Shown: positions 41,789-51,962, counted from the first letter of the stretch. The stretch: 64,000 bases of DNA from Solobacterium sp. (GCA_017469885.1 JAFUFO010000014.1:1-64000); one strand, 5' to 3'. Notes: a model not told the origin generated them from the letters alone. Numbers and translations are program-made.

Positions 41789-42289
41789 ATGGCTGGCTTT
41801 TCACTGATCATGGCACTGGTGACAGGATTATTTGTATCGCTGTTTTCCGGCTTTCCCGGATTACTGCCGGTTTTTCTGTTCGTTGTTCTGCTTGTGGTGA
41901 ACTGTGAATGCATGGCCGCAAATGTCTGTGAGGAAGACAAGACCAGCATGATGTTCATGGCGGTCATTTCCAGCGGTCTGGTCGTGCTGTTATGCGGTGT
42001 CATCGCAAGCAGTAACCTGAACAAATACCTCTGCGAGATCGGTGTGCAGGACCCGGACAAGGTTCATCCGCTGGTGCCGTTTCTGACGTTTGCGCTGATC
42101 GTAATCCTGTACCGGGTCTTCCTGAACCGCGCCAAAGAGAATAAGCTCCTGGTTCAGCGTTACGGCACTTCCCTGAAGAATACCGTCGACCGGCATACCT
42201 ATAATCCGAAACTGAACCGGATCCGGCGGACAATGATCAAGGAAGGCATCCTGACAGAGCGGCTTCCGGAAGAGGAAGAAGAGTATTAA
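41789..42289 (+). CDS. Small membrane protein of unknown function
   Basis: A 166-residue protein with about four membrane segments (FSLIMALVTGLFVSLFSGF; LLPVFLFVVLLVVNC; MFMAVISSGLVVLLCGVIA; PLVPFLTFALIVILYRVFL) and a basic then acidic cytoplasmic tail ending in EEEEEY. No family is recognised. A -10 box TATAAT lies at 41763-41768 with a weak -35 (TGGACG) at 41741, so it has its own promoter. Confidence 0.7.
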   Translation: MAGFSLIMALVTGLFVSLFSGFPGLLPVFLFVVLLVVNCECMAANVCEEDKTSMMFMAVISSGLVVLLCGVIASSNLNKYLCEIGVQDPDKVHPLVPFLTFALIVILYRVFLNRAKENKLLVQRYGTSLKNTVDRHTYNPKLNRIRRTMIKEGILTERLPEEEEEY

Positions 42290-42292
42290 AAA

Positions 42293-42343
42293 AGCACCCG
42301 GCAGTGCCGGATGCCTGAAGATACGGTTCGCAGGGACCGTTTT
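42293..42343. terminator. Two terminators between convergent genes
   Basis: Stem GCACCCGGCA/TGCCGGATGC (42293-42313) is followed by TTTTTT on the - strand and serves the lipoprotein gene. Stem ACGGT/ACCGT (42322-42339) followed by TTTTTC on the + strand serves the membrane protein gene. Confidence 0.8.
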
Positions 42344-42352
42344 TCTTTCTGA

Positions 42353-42817
42353 TCAGTGAAGCAGCTTTGCGAGCTCCTTCTTCACATTGTCGGGTGTGGC
42401 GCCGACATACATGATCGAATAATTATCCTTGGTATAAATGTATCCCTGTTTAAGCAGTTCCAGCTGTTCGGGCGCATACTGCGCAGCGCTGCTCTGCAGG
42501 GTGGTGAGGTAGTAATTCATGCGTTCGCCGGCCTTCAGCGCCGCATCACTGTCTTTTCCCTCAAGAATGATCAGCATTTCCGGGCCGCCGCTTTTCGCAA
42601 ATCCTGCCGCACTGGAGACAACGCTGTCCGCATCGAGTCCAAGCAGCTTCGTGACGATCGCCGTATCCTGCACATCATAGTCCGGCAGTTCCGCAGACAG
42701 TTTCTCAAAAATTGCATCGGTGGATACAGCTCCAGCAGTGCCTGCCGAGGTATCGGTACCGCATCCTGCAAGCAGGAAACAGGCGGTCATAAGAAAAGCA
42801 AGGATTCGTTTCATCAT
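42353..42817 (-). CDS. DUF4358-type lipoprotein
   Basis: A 154-residue lipoprotein: MMKRILAFLMTACFLLAGC with lipobox LAGC, then a short Ser/Thr linker and a ~120-residue domain (DYDVQDTAIVTKLLGLDADSVVSSAAGFAKSGGPEMLIILEGKD) matching the DUF4358 pattern. Function is unknown; homologues are common in anaerobic Firmicutes. GGAGG precedes the start. Confidence 0.75.
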   Translation of the reverse strand: MMKRILAFLMTACFLLAGCGTDTSAGTAGAVSTDAIFEKLSAELPDYDVQDTAIVTKLLGLDADSVVSSAAGFAKSGGPEMLIILEGKDSDAALKAGERMNYYLTTLQSSAAQYAPEQLELLKQGYIYTKDNYSIMYVGATPDNVKKELAKLLH

Positions 42818-42851
42818 TTTCTGTCCTCCGGTTGAAAAAGTATGCTGTAAT

Positions 42852-42857
42852 TATAAT
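42852..42857 (+). promoter_or_regulatory. -10 box of the alpha/beta hydrolase gene
   Basis: TATAAT at 42852-42857, with TTGAAA at 42832-42837 only 14 bases upstream; the spacing is short. A transcript would start near 42864, leaving a ~22-base leader before the proposed unusual start codon. Confidence 0.5.
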
Positions 42858-42886
42858 ACGCAATCATCGTTTGCGGGAGGTGGGCT

Positions 42887-43831
42887 ACGGTATCTTTCTC
42901 CAGCCGGAGCACGGCATGGGCAATTAAACGAAGCGGCATTCATGAAGCACTCTCGGCCAAAGGAAGTGACCGGGATCTTTTGCCTGCGCGCTTACGGAAA
43001 ACGTACGGGATGCCGGAGATTCCCTATGACCTTCTGATAAGCCGGGCAGAGCTTGCGGAAGTCAATACCGGCAGCTGTCAGACACTGATTCTTTCCCCGA
43101 AGGAGAACGCAAAAGGGACCGGAGTGCTGTATTTCTCCGCCGGAGGATTTCTGATCCCGCCGGGAGAGAAGGACTACAGGCTGGCATTGAAGATCACGGA
43201 GGAAACCGGCTGTGATGTGATCCTGCCGCTCTGTCCGTTATACCCGGACGTTCCCCTGCAGGATACGGTTTCCGCATTGCTGGAATGTGTCCGTCTTGTC
43301 GCAAACCGCTATCCGGAAAGATCGTCTGCCGTACTGGCATTTTCGCTCGGCGCAACCCTGTGTCTCTATCTGTTTCTCGAACTGAAAGAAAAGGGCTTCC
43401 CGTATCAGCTTCCTTCCCGCTGGCTGCTGAATTCGCCGTTCCTGCGGATTCCGCCCACAAAAGATGAACTGCACTATATGGATATTCTGGCACCGTTTGA
43501 CGTGACGATCCCAAAGGTGTTCCTCATGCCGGACGGCCTGATGGGGCGGGTGTTTGCGGAAGCTTCACCAAGTATCCGCCGCTTTGCGGATATTACCGGC
43601 TGTAATCCCGGCGGGATGCCGGAGACCGATCTCTATGTCGGAACCAGGGAGATTGCGTTTGCCTGTGTGGAAGAGTTTGAGAAAAGCTGTGAGACATCCG
43701 GAATCATATTACATGTCCATGAAGGCCTTGGCATGATGCACTGCTGGGGATTGTATTCAGAAATGAAGGAAGGGCGGAAGCTTCAAAAGGAATATTTCGA
43801 TGTCCTGCGAACGCTTTCACGCATAAAATAA
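42887..43831 (+). CDS. Alpha/beta hydrolase (lipase/esterase-like), no standard start codon
   Basis: An alpha/beta hydrolase with GVLYFSAGGF (oxyanion loop, normally HGG), nucleophile in AFSLGATLCLY and a C-terminal GLGMMHCW with the catalytic His. Protein-like sequence continues upstream of the first TTG (42980) and ATG (43010): STAWAIKRSGIHEALSAKGS, RDLLPARLRKTYG. The frame is open back to a stop at 42854, and GGGAGG (42875-42880) sits 6 bases before ACG at 42887. No ATG, GTG or TTG exists between 42857 and 42980. I therefore place the start at ACG 42887 (314 residues); a mutated ATG or a sequencing error are alternatives. If translation used TTG 42980 the protein would be 283 residues. Confidence 0.7.
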   Translation, partial: TVSFSSRSTAWAIKRSGIHEALSAKGSDRDLLPARLRKTYGMPEIPYDLLISRAELAEVNTGSCQTLILSPKENAKGTGVLYFSAGGFLIPPGEKDYRLALKITEETGCDVILPLCPLYPDVPLQDTVSALLECVRLVANRYPERSSAVLAFSLGATLCLYLFLELKEKGFPYQLPSRWLLNSPFLRIPPTKDELHYMDILAPFDVTIPKVFLMPDGLMGRVFAEASPSIRRFADITGCNPGGMPETDLYVGTREIAFACVEEFEKSCETSGIILHVHEGLGMMHCWGLYSEMKEGRKLQKEYFDVLRTLSRIK

Positions 43832-43876
43832 ATACAGGGTTCTTATCATCCATTTCATACAAAAGGGGGAAACAAC

Positions 43877-44887
43877 ATGGCCGTAAAAAGACGGAGAAGG
43901 GGAATGCATCCGATTGTGGCAGTGCTGCTGTGTGTGCTGTTCGGCGCAGCTGCCGCAGGATGGAATTATGTCTCCTACGTAAAGACCAAATACAGCGGTG
44001 ACCATCCGTACTGGAGCCGGCAGGCGTTCAGGGAGCTTGACCGCGGTTCACTGGAATACATGGTGGCGGAAAAGGTGCTGCCCGCATCCGTGCTCAGTGA
44101 GCTGAACACCGCAGACACCGGTGCCAAGACCTATGGCAAGGCGCTGGCGGAAATGAGCAGTGAAGAAGAAGCTGCCGCAAAGGAAGAGGGCATTCATATT
44201 GAACATGTCTCCGCCGCAACCTATGAAGGATTCATGCTGGTGGTGCCGGATCCGGATGATATTTCCATTGTGATCAATCCGGGCTACAGTTCCGGTGCAC
44301 CGGGACCGGAGCTGGACTGGTACGTCGAACATTATCATGCCCTCGCCGGAATCAACGGCGGCGGCTTTGAAGATGCCGGCGGACGCGGTGACGGAAGTAT
44401 TCCGCAGGGCCTGGTCATTCAGGACGGAAAGATTGTGCACGGCAGTGAAGGCATGCGTTCTTCCATTGTCGGTATCGATAAAAACGGAAAACTTGTGACC
44501 TCCACACTGACCGGCGGCGAAGCACTTGCGCGCGGCGTGCAGGAAGCGGTAACGTTCGGACCAACCTTTATCGAAAACGGCAGAGTGGTCTATACCGCTG
44601 CCGATGCCGGAACACTGAACATGCTGAATCCGAGAACTGCAATCGGACAGAAGGAAGACGGCACGATGCTGCTGCTGGTCATTGACGGCCGTGGTCCGAC
44701 AAGTTTCGGCGCACAGTATGAAGATGTGATCAAGGTCTTCCAGGACTATGATGCGATCAACGCAGGCAATCTTGACGGAGGCAACTCCTCGGTCATGATC
44801 TATGACGGATCCTATGCCAACTATCCGGTTTCGATGTACAACTCACGGAACCTTCCTTCCGTCATTCTTGTAAAGGGGGATGAGTGA
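43877..44887 (+). CDS. Phosphodiester glycosidase (NAGPA-domain) membrane protein
   Basis: A 336-residue protein with a basic N-terminus and one membrane anchor (HPIVAVLLCVLFGAAAAGW), then an extracellular domain with NAGPA motifs: AGINGGGFED, NPRTAIGQKEDGTMLLLVIDGR and AGNLDGGNSSVMIYDG. Relatives cleave GlcNAc-1-phosphodiester bonds or act on exopolysaccharide/wall polymers. The stop is followed by an overlapping short spacer to the next membrane gene, so the two are likely co-expressed. Confidence 0.85.
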   Translation: MAVKRRRRGMHPIVAVLLCVLFGAAAAGWNYVSYVKTKYSGDHPYWSRQAFRELDRGSLEYMVAEKVLPASVLSELNTADTGAKTYGKALAEMSSEEEAAAKEEGIHIEHVSAATYEGFMLVVPDPDDISIVINPGYSSGAPGPELDWYVEHYHALAGINGGGFEDAGGRGDGSIPQGLVIQDGKIVHGSEGMRSSIVGIDKNGKLVTSTLTGGEALARGVQEAVTFGPTFIENGRVVYTAADAGTLNMLNPRTAIGQKEDGTMLLLVIDGRGPTSFGAQYEDVIKVFQDYDAINAGNLDGGNSSVMIYDGSYANYPVSMYNSRNLPSVILVKGDE

Positions 44888-44888
44888 T

Positions 44889-45950
44889 ATGGCAGGAAAA
44901 CGCAGACGCGGCATACGGCCGCTGGCAGCGCTGCTCTTTGCGCTGATTGTCGGTGTGGTTGTATTCCTCCTTGGAAGAATGCGCGTAAGCAGCGCAGAAA
45001 AACAGTTTTCCTCCTATGAAGCGGATATGCCGGAAGTGCAGATCCAGTCAATCATGGACAATATCAAAAAGGGAGAATACGGCGATATCTTTGCGGAAAC
45101 ACAGAAACTCTCTCCCTCGCTGGACTCGGAAGAAACCTACATTGCACGGCTGACAGAAATCCTTTCGACCGGCGATCCGGAAAATCTCTCCGCAGAGCCG
45201 GTTTCGCTCGAGAATGATAAACGTGTATACCAGCTGGTAAACGGCGATACCCTGCTTGGAACGCTGACGCTGGTCAATGAAAACGGCGAATGGAAGCCGG
45301 CCTTCCCGATTCACGGAAGCGGAAGCTATCGGGTGGAAGTGCCGCAGGGAATTACCCTGAAAGCCAACGGAACACCGATCGGTCAGGAACATCTGGTTGA
45401 AAGCGGCAAGGAAGCTTCCAACTTCTTCCAGATCACAGATTCCTCGATCATCCCGACAGTGGATATTTATGAATTTGAAGGACTGCTTGGGGAACCGGCG
45501 CTGAATAAAGACGAAGGCTACGCCATGATCAAAGACGTGCTCAGCGGAAACTGGCTGATGGGAAAAGAGATCACGGATGAAGAACTGAAAGAACGGATGA
45601 TCTATGCCGCAGAACAGATCGCGATGTATCCGGCGCAGGATACGCCGCTTTCCAATGTGGCCGCAGTCAGCGATACAAATGCGGCGTGGTACCGCAAGTA
45701 TGTAAGCCTGCAGAACTACTGGTTCACTGCTCATGACAAAATGGAACTTTCCAACGAAACCTGCAAAGCGGTTGCGCAGAGCGATGATACGATCGTTGCG
45801 CAGATCGCATTTGATTACTTTGCGGACAACGGAGAAGTCAGCCGGACATGGCACTGCGGCTATCAGCTGACCTTCCGCAAAGTCGGAGATGAATATCTGG
45901 TCTGCGGAACGGAAATCAGTTCCCTGCTCAACCCGGCTCAGCCGCATTAA
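44889..45950 (+). CDS. Single-pass membrane protein, unknown, paired with the NAGPA protein
   Basis: A 353-residue protein with a short basic cytoplasmic start (MAGKRRRGIR), one membrane segment (LAALLFALIVGVVVFLLG) and a ~310-residue outside domain. The N-terminus resembles the preceding gene's (KRRRRG then a helix). The outside part shows repeated modules (a helical/NTF2-like segment at ~25-110 and another at ~205-330 with WHCGYQLTFRKVGDEYLVCG); I do not recognise a named family. The ribosome-binding site AAAGGGG is correctly spaced for the ATG at 44889 rather than 44880. Confidence 0.75.
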   Translation: MAGKRRRGIRPLAALLFALIVGVVVFLLGRMRVSSAEKQFSSYEADMPEVQIQSIMDNIKKGEYGDIFAETQKLSPSLDSEETYIARLTEILSTGDPENLSAEPVSLENDKRVYQLVNGDTLLGTLTLVNENGEWKPAFPIHGSGSYRVEVPQGITLKANGTPIGQEHLVESGKEASNFFQITDSSIIPTVDIYEFEGLLGEPALNKDEGYAMIKDVLSGNWLMGKEITDEELKERMIYAAEQIAMYPAQDTPLSNVAAVSDTNAAWYRKYVSLQNYWFTAHDKMELSNETCKAVAQSDDTIVAQIAFDYFADNGEVSRTWHCGYQLTFRKVGDEYLVCGTEISSLLNPAQPH

Positions 45951-45967
45951 AAAACAACGAGGAGTTT

Positions 45968-47113
45968 ATGCCGTTAACAATTATCCGACAGTCCATTACC
46001 GAAGTGGACGCAGAAGCCATCGTCAATACCGCCAATCCCCATCCTGTGGTAGGCGGCGGAACCGATACTGCGGTCTATGAAGCAGCAGGCTTTGATGCGC
46101 TTCTGGAGGCGCGGAAAGCCATCGGCGATATTCCGGTCGGTGAAGCGGCAGTAACCCCTGCCTTCAATCTTCCGTATAAGATCATCATTCATACCGTCTC
46201 TCCGATCTGGGAAGACGGAAACCATGCGGAGACCGAAGCACTGCGTTCCTGTTATCTGCGTTCGCTGGAAGAGGCAGAGAAACATGCATGCGCCAGCATC
46301 GCCTTTCCGTTACTGGCATCCGGATCCAACGGATTTCCAAAGGACATCGCGCTGAAGACCGCGCTGGATGCGATTCAGTCCTGGCTGATGAACCACGAGA
46401 TGAACGTCATTCTTGCGGTGTTTGACAAGGAGTCGTTTGAACTGTCTTCCAATGTCTATGCGGATGTAAAGTCCTACATTGAGGAACACCGGGTCAGCGA
46501 TCTTGCGGAAAAGGAATACCGGCACAGCCGCAGAAGACGGAGGGACACCGCGCTTCCTTCCGGTGCGATGGGCTTGGCCCTTCCGCCGGCTTATGCCCCG
46601 GGACATCAGCGCAGAGAGGAGCGTGACGCAGAAGAAACAGAAGAGAATCTGTATACCAATGCGGCCATGGACTATGCGGATGCGTCGGAGAGTTATGCAT
46701 CTGCATCGAACGCATATGCAAGGGATGTTTATTCACCGGATGAAATCTCCTTCTCGGATATTCTGCGAAACCGTGCAAAGGAAGAAACCTTCCAGGTGAA
46801 ACTGCTGAATCTGATCGATGCGTCCGGGGAAACCGACCCGATGGTTTATAAACGGGCCAACATCGACCGCAAGCTCTTTGCAAAAATACGCAAGGATGAA
46901 AACTACAAGCCTTCCCGGAAGACCGCAATCGCGCTTGCGATCGCACTGAAGCTGAGTCTTCCGGAAGCGCAGGATCTTCTGAAGCGGGCGGGATTCTCCC
47001 TCTCGCAGTCATCAACTTTTGATCTGATCATCCGATACTGCCTGGAACACCGCATCTGGGATATCAATGATGTTAATTCCATCCTCTTCAAATTCGATCA
47101 GGAAGTGCTCTGA
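45968..47113 (+). CDS. Macro-domain protein fused to a helix-turn-helix-like domain
   Basis: A 381-residue protein. Residues 1-165 are a macro (ADP-ribose-binding) domain: AEAIVNTANPHPVVGGGTDTAVYEAAG gives the Asn and Gly-rich ligand loop, and FPLLASGSNGFPKDIALKTA the second loop. Residues ~185-260 are low-complexity (RRRRRD, then Tyr/Ala/Ser/Asp-rich YADASESYASASNAYARD). Residues ~265-381 form a helical domain resembling an XRE-like helix-turn-helix (DPMVYKRANIDRKLFAKIRKDENYKPSRKTAIALAIALKLSL). Macro domains bind or remove ADP-ribose; a DNA- or RNA-binding partner domain suggests a sensor or regulator. It has its own ribosome-binding site (GAGGAG) 17 bases after the membrane gene. Confidence 0.85.
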   Translation: MPLTIIRQSITEVDAEAIVNTANPHPVVGGGTDTAVYEAAGFDALLEARKAIGDIPVGEAAVTPAFNLPYKIIIHTVSPIWEDGNHAETEALRSCYLRSLEEAEKHACASIAFPLLASGSNGFPKDIALKTALDAIQSWLMNHEMNVILAVFDKESFELSSNVYADVKSYIEEHRVSDLAEKEYRHSRRRRRDTALPSGAMGLALPPAYAPGHQRREERDAEETEENLYTNAAMDYADASESYASASNAYARDVYSPDEISFSDILRNRAKEETFQVKLLNLIDASGETDPMVYKRANIDRKLFAKIRKDENYKPSRKTAIALAIALKLSLPEAQDLLKRAGFSLSQSSTFDLIIRYCLEHRIWDINDVNSILFKFDQEVL

Positions 47114-47118
47114 GAAAT

Positions 47119-47144
47119 GTCGCCTTGCGGGCGACCTTTCTTTT
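47119..47144 (+). terminator. Intrinsic terminator after the macro-domain gene
   Basis: GTCGCC (47119-47124) pairs with GGCGAC (47130-47135), then CTTTCTTTTG. Confidence 0.75.
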
Positions 47145-47191
47145 GCCTTCTTTTTCTATGATGCAGGTGTAAGGAAGAGGAGGAAACAGAA

Positions 47192-47842
47192 ATGGCTAAG
47201 AAGAATCTTACAGAAATCGTATTTATCATTGACCGCAGCGGATCCATGTCGGGTCTGGAAAAGGACACCATCGGAGGCTATAACTCCTTCATTCAGAAAC
47301 AGAAACAGGAAGAAGGAGAAGCAGTTGTCTCCTGCGTGCTGTTCTCCAATCGTTCCGAAGTGATTCATGACCGCATCCCGCTGGACAAGGTACCGCCGAT
47401 GACCGATAAGGACTATGTGCCCATGGGATGCACGGCACTGATTGACGCAATGGGCGATGCGATTAAGCATATCCGCAATGTACACAAATATGCGCGTGAA
47501 GAAGATGTGCCGGAAAAGACCATCTTCGTGATCACAACCGACGGAATGGAAAACGCCAGCCGGAAATACTCCGCCGCTGAAGTGAAAAAGCTGGTTGAGA
47601 AACAGACGGAGAAAGGATGGGAGTTCCTGTTCCTCGCGGCAAACATCGATGCGGTTGAGACCGCAAAGACCTACGGTATCGCAGAAGACCGGGCAGTGAA
47701 CTATTACTGTGATTCCGCCGGAACCCAGCTGAACTATGCGACGGTCAGCGCTGCGGTCGGCACGATGCGGAAAATGAAGAGCCGTGTTGACGGCAGCTGG
47801 AAACAGAAAATCGAAGAAGACTTTAGGAAGCGCGGTCACTGA
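47192..47842 (+). CDS. VWA-domain protein
   Basis: A 216-residue cytoplasmic von Willebrand A protein. The MIDAS metal site is intact: DRSGSMS (residues ~13-19), Thr in GCTALIDAMG and Asp in TTDGMENAS. VWA proteins act as metal-dependent scaffolds in complexes. A -10-like TATGAT (47157) lies just upstream. It follows the macro-domain gene directly and may work with it. Confidence 0.88.
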   Translation: MAKKNLTEIVFIIDRSGSMSGLEKDTIGGYNSFIQKQKQEEGEAVVSCVLFSNRSEVIHDRIPLDKVPPMTDKDYVPMGCTALIDAMGDAIKHIRNVHKYAREEDVPEKTIFVITTDGMENASRKYSAAEVKKLVEKQTEKGWEFLFLAANIDAVETAKTYGIAEDRAVNYYCDSAGTQLNYATVSAAVGTMRKMKSRVDGSWKQKIEEDFRKRGH

Positions 47843-47940
47843 GCAGGCAGGTATAAAATTTCTTTGACCCTTCAGAAAAGTGCTTATAAAACGAGTTATA
47901 AACACATCGTCCAGCCTGCACAAAAAATGCAAAATAGGGA

Positions 47941-47969
47941 TTGACATGTATTATTGGATTTGCTAAGTT
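47941..47969 (+). promoter_or_regulatory. Promoter of the licT-PTS operon
   Basis: TTGACA (47941-47946), a 17-base spacer and TAAGTT (47964-47969) with an upstream TG at 47961 (extended -10). The stretch before it (47843-47940) is AT-rich and holds GCAGGC/GCCTGC arms. Confidence 0.55.
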
Positions 47970-47982
47970 GTCATTGTTGATA

Positions 47983-48050
47983 GGGTTGTTACTCCTTCCG
48001 AGGCTTTTCCTGAAACACAGGTTTTGGGTATGCATGGAGGGAGTTTTTTT
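47983..48050 (+). promoter_or_regulatory. LicT-type RAT antiterminator with terminator (leader 1)
   Basis: GGGTTGTTACTCC...GAGGC...CCTGAAA (47983-48013) matches the ribonucleic antiterminator consensus bound by the BglG/LicT family. It overlaps a terminator: ACTCCTTCC (47991-47999) pairs with GGAGGGAGT (48036-48044), then T7. Formation of one excludes the other, so LicT controls its own gene. Confidence 0.85.
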
Positions 48051-48070
48051 CGGAAAGGAGGTCATACGGC

Positions 48071-48901
48071 ATGCGGGTGATTCGCTGCATCAACAATAAC
48101 GTTGCGGTCTGTCTGGACGCAAACGGTCAGGAACTGGTTGCTTTCGGAAAAGGAATCGGATTCAAAAAGCCGCCGTTTGATGTTCCCCTTTCTCAGGTGG
48201 AACGCACCTTCTACAATGTTGAGCCGTCATTCATCAGTATGATCAATGACATCCCGGATGAAGTGCTGAAGATTTCCGATGAAATCATCGACTATGCAGG
48301 CATGATCATCGACAAGCCATTCAGCGCAAATATTGTCTTCACTCTTGCGGACCATCTGAACTTCTGCATTCAGAGGATTCAGAAAAACCTGAACGTAAAG
48401 CTTCCGATCACACACGACATCGAACAGTTATTTGAAAAGGAAGTGAAAGTCGGCAACTACGGACGGGACCTGATCCGGGACCGGATGGGTATCTGGCTGC
48501 CGAAGGAGGAAGCCGCATATATTGCCCTGCATCTCATCAATTACGAGGAACAGGAAAAGAACTCCAAGGATGAGAAACAGGAGGAGGCAATCGAGCAGGC
48601 GGTTGCGATGATTGAACAGGAATTCGATCTGAAGGTAAACCGCCAGGACTTCAATTATTCGAGATTTGTCTCCCACATGTATTACTTCTTCAAGCGGGGT
48701 GAGAAGAAGGAACTGATTCAGACGGAAAACGAGAAGATGTATCAGACGCTCGTGGAAAGTTATCCCCGGACCTATAAAGTGTCGGAACAGATCGCAGGTT
48801 ATCTGAAAGAGAAGATGGACCTCGAACTGACCGATGAAGAAAAAATGTATCTGATGCTGCATATCAATCGCCTTAGTACGCGAGAGGATTGTTACCGGTA
48901 A
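48071..48901 (+). CDS. licT: BglG/LicT-family transcription antiterminator
   Basis: A 276-residue antiterminator. The CAT RNA-binding domain is at residues 1-55 (MRVIRCINNNVAVCLDANGQELVAFGKGIGF), followed by PRD1 (~65-170; His in LADHLNFC and ALHLINYE) and PRD2 (~175-276; His in RFVSHMYYFF and LMLHINRL). It stops terminators at RAT sites when its PRDs signal available beta-glucoside and low PTS phosphorylation. RAT sites lie both before it and at its own 3' end ahead of the PTS gene. Confidence 0.95.
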   Translation: MRVIRCINNNVAVCLDANGQELVAFGKGIGFKKPPFDVPLSQVERTFYNVEPSFISMINDIPDEVLKISDEIIDYAGMIIDKPFSANIVFTLADHLNFCIQRIQKNLNVKLPITHDIEQLFEKEVKVGNYGRDLIRDRMGIWLPKEEAAYIALHLINYEEQEKNSKDEKQEEAIEQAVAMIEQEFDLKVNRQDFNYSRFVSHMYYFFKRGEKKELIQTENEKMYQTLVESYPRTYKVSEQIAGYLKEKMDLELTDEEKMYLMLHINRLSTREDCYR

Positions 48902-48963
48902 AGCGGGCTTGACCTCATGCACAGAACGGAAGAATGCCGTTTTGCGTGTGAGGTCTTATTATT
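48886..48963 (+). promoter_or_regulatory. Second RAT antiterminator/terminator, overlapping the licT stop
   Basis: GGATTGTTACCGG (48886-48898) continuing to GCGGGCTTGACC (48903-48914) is a RAT element whose left half is the last five codons of licT (including the TAA). GACCTCA (48911-48917) pairs with TGAGGTC (48949-48955), enclosing AACGG/CCGTT, then TTATTATTT forms the terminator. It controls entry into the PTS-glucosidase genes. Confidence 0.82.
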
Positions 48964-49039
48964 TGGAATCAAACACTGCGTGGTGCGCAACATGCATGTT
49001 GGATTGAATAAAAAAGAAAGATTACAAAGGAGAAAACAC

Positions 49040-50407
49040 ATGGCTAAGAATTTTGATGAACTGGCTTCCAGCATCCTGGAACTCGTCGGCGGAAAAGACA
49101 ATGTTTCCAGAGCGTTCCACTGCATCACGCGTCTTCGCTTCAACCTCAAGGACAAAGCACTCGTAAAAAATGAAGAACTCAAAAATGTAAAGGGCGTCAT
49201 CGGCACACAGTGGTCCGGTGATCAGCTCCAGGTCATCGTCGGTCAGGAGGTCGGCGACATCTATGACGCAGTCTGCCGGATTGGCGGATTCGCGGCAGAA
49301 AAGGCAATCGATGAAAACCTCGATGCGCCGAAGAAGAAGTTCGGTGTCACAACGATCCTTGAGGCAATGCAGGCGATCCTGATGCCGGTCATTCCCGCAC
49401 TTGCTGGTGCCGGTATGATCAAGGGTATCATCACGATCATGACATCCTACCTCGGTGTGGATCCTGCATCTTCTCTGATTCAGGTCATGACCATTGCGGG
49501 TGACTGTGCATTCTACTTCCTGCCGTTCCTCGTCGCATGGTCCGCATCCAAGCGTTTCAATACGGATGCTGCACTGGCAATCGCCATGGCAGGCGTCCTG
49601 CTCTATCCGACCATGACAGCCGGCAATACTGCAGGCGCAGATCCGCTGAGCCTGTTCGGTCTTCCGATTCCGTTCCCGCGTTATTTCGGAAGCACGATTC
49701 CCATTATCCTCACGGTTCTTGTACTGAGCTATGTCTATAAATGGGTCCGCAGTGTCATTCCCAACAGCCTCCGCATCGTCTTTGTTCCGATGATCGTTCT
49801 GCTCATCATGACACCGCTCACTCTGATCGTTATCGGCCCGCTCGCCAACTACATCTCCAAGGGTCTCGTCTGGTTGTTCAACTTCCTCTACGGTCTATCT
49901 CCGATGATCGCAGGCGCAATTATCGGCGGCACCCGTCTCTTCGTTGTCATGACCGGCATGCATCTGTCGCTCTCCACAATCTGCCTCGGCAATATTGCGG
50001 AAATGGGTTATGACTGGCTGCTTCCGATGCACACCATGGGAACGCTCGCACTCTTCGGTGCCTGCCTTGGTGTATGGGTGAAGGCAAAGAACAGTGAAAA
50101 CAAGCAGATCGGTGCTTCCACCGCAATCTCTTCCTTCATCGGTATCACAGAGCCGGGTATCTACGGTATCTTCCTGAAGTTCCGCAACGCAATGATCGCA
50201 ACCGTAATCGGCGGTGCTGTCGGCGGCGCAATTGTAGGCCTCTTCGGCGGACGCGCAACCGCATTCGTCAATTCCTGCATCCTGTCGCTCCCGGTATTCA
50301 TGACCACAAACTTCTGGTGTGTTGCGCTTGGTATTGCGGTATCTGCGGCAGTCGCCTTCGCGGTTGTCATGATGCTCGGAATCAATGAAGAAAAGAACGC
50401 TGAATAA
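49040..50407 (+). CDS. PTS beta-glucoside-type transporter, EIIBC
   Basis: A 455-residue permease that imports and phosphorylates beta-glucosides. The EIIB domain has the phospho-Cys at C28 (AFHCITRLRF); the EIIC domain starts around residue 100 (ILEAMQAILMPVIPALAGAGMIKG) and carries the GITEPGIYG motif. No EIIA domain follows, so phosphate must come from another IIA (often the glucose-type). Reading open upstream frame is ignored because AAAGGAG precedes 49040. Confidence 0.92.
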   Translation: MAKNFDELASSILELVGGKDNVSRAFHCITRLRFNLKDKALVKNEELKNVKGVIGTQWSGDQLQVIVGQEVGDIYDAVCRIGGFAAEKAIDENLDAPKKKFGVTTILEAMQAILMPVIPALAGAGMIKGIITIMTSYLGVDPASSLIQVMTIAGDCAFYFLPFLVAWSASKRFNTDAALAIAMAGVLLYPTMTAGNTAGADPLSLFGLPIPFPRYFGSTIPIILTVLVLSYVYKWVRSVIPNSLRIVFVPMIVLLIMTPLTLIVIGPLANYISKGLVWLFNFLYGLSPMIAGAIIGGTRLFVVMTGMHLSLSTICLGNIAEMGYDWLLPMHTMGTLALFGACLGVWVKAKNSENKQIGASTAISSFIGITEPGIYGIFLKFRNAMIATVIGGAVGGAIVGLFGGRATAFVNSCILSLPVFMTTNFWCVALGIAVSAAVAFAVVMMLGINEEKNAE

Positions 50408-51925
<1,518 letters not shown>

Positions 51926-51938
51926 TAACCGAACCTGA

Positions 51939-51962
51939 GAAAAAGAGCAAACGCTCTTTTTC
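51939..51962 (+). terminator. Intrinsic terminator after the PTS operon
   Basis: AAAAAGAGC pairs with GCTCTTTTT around a 4-base loop, ending in TTTTTC. Confidence 0.85.
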
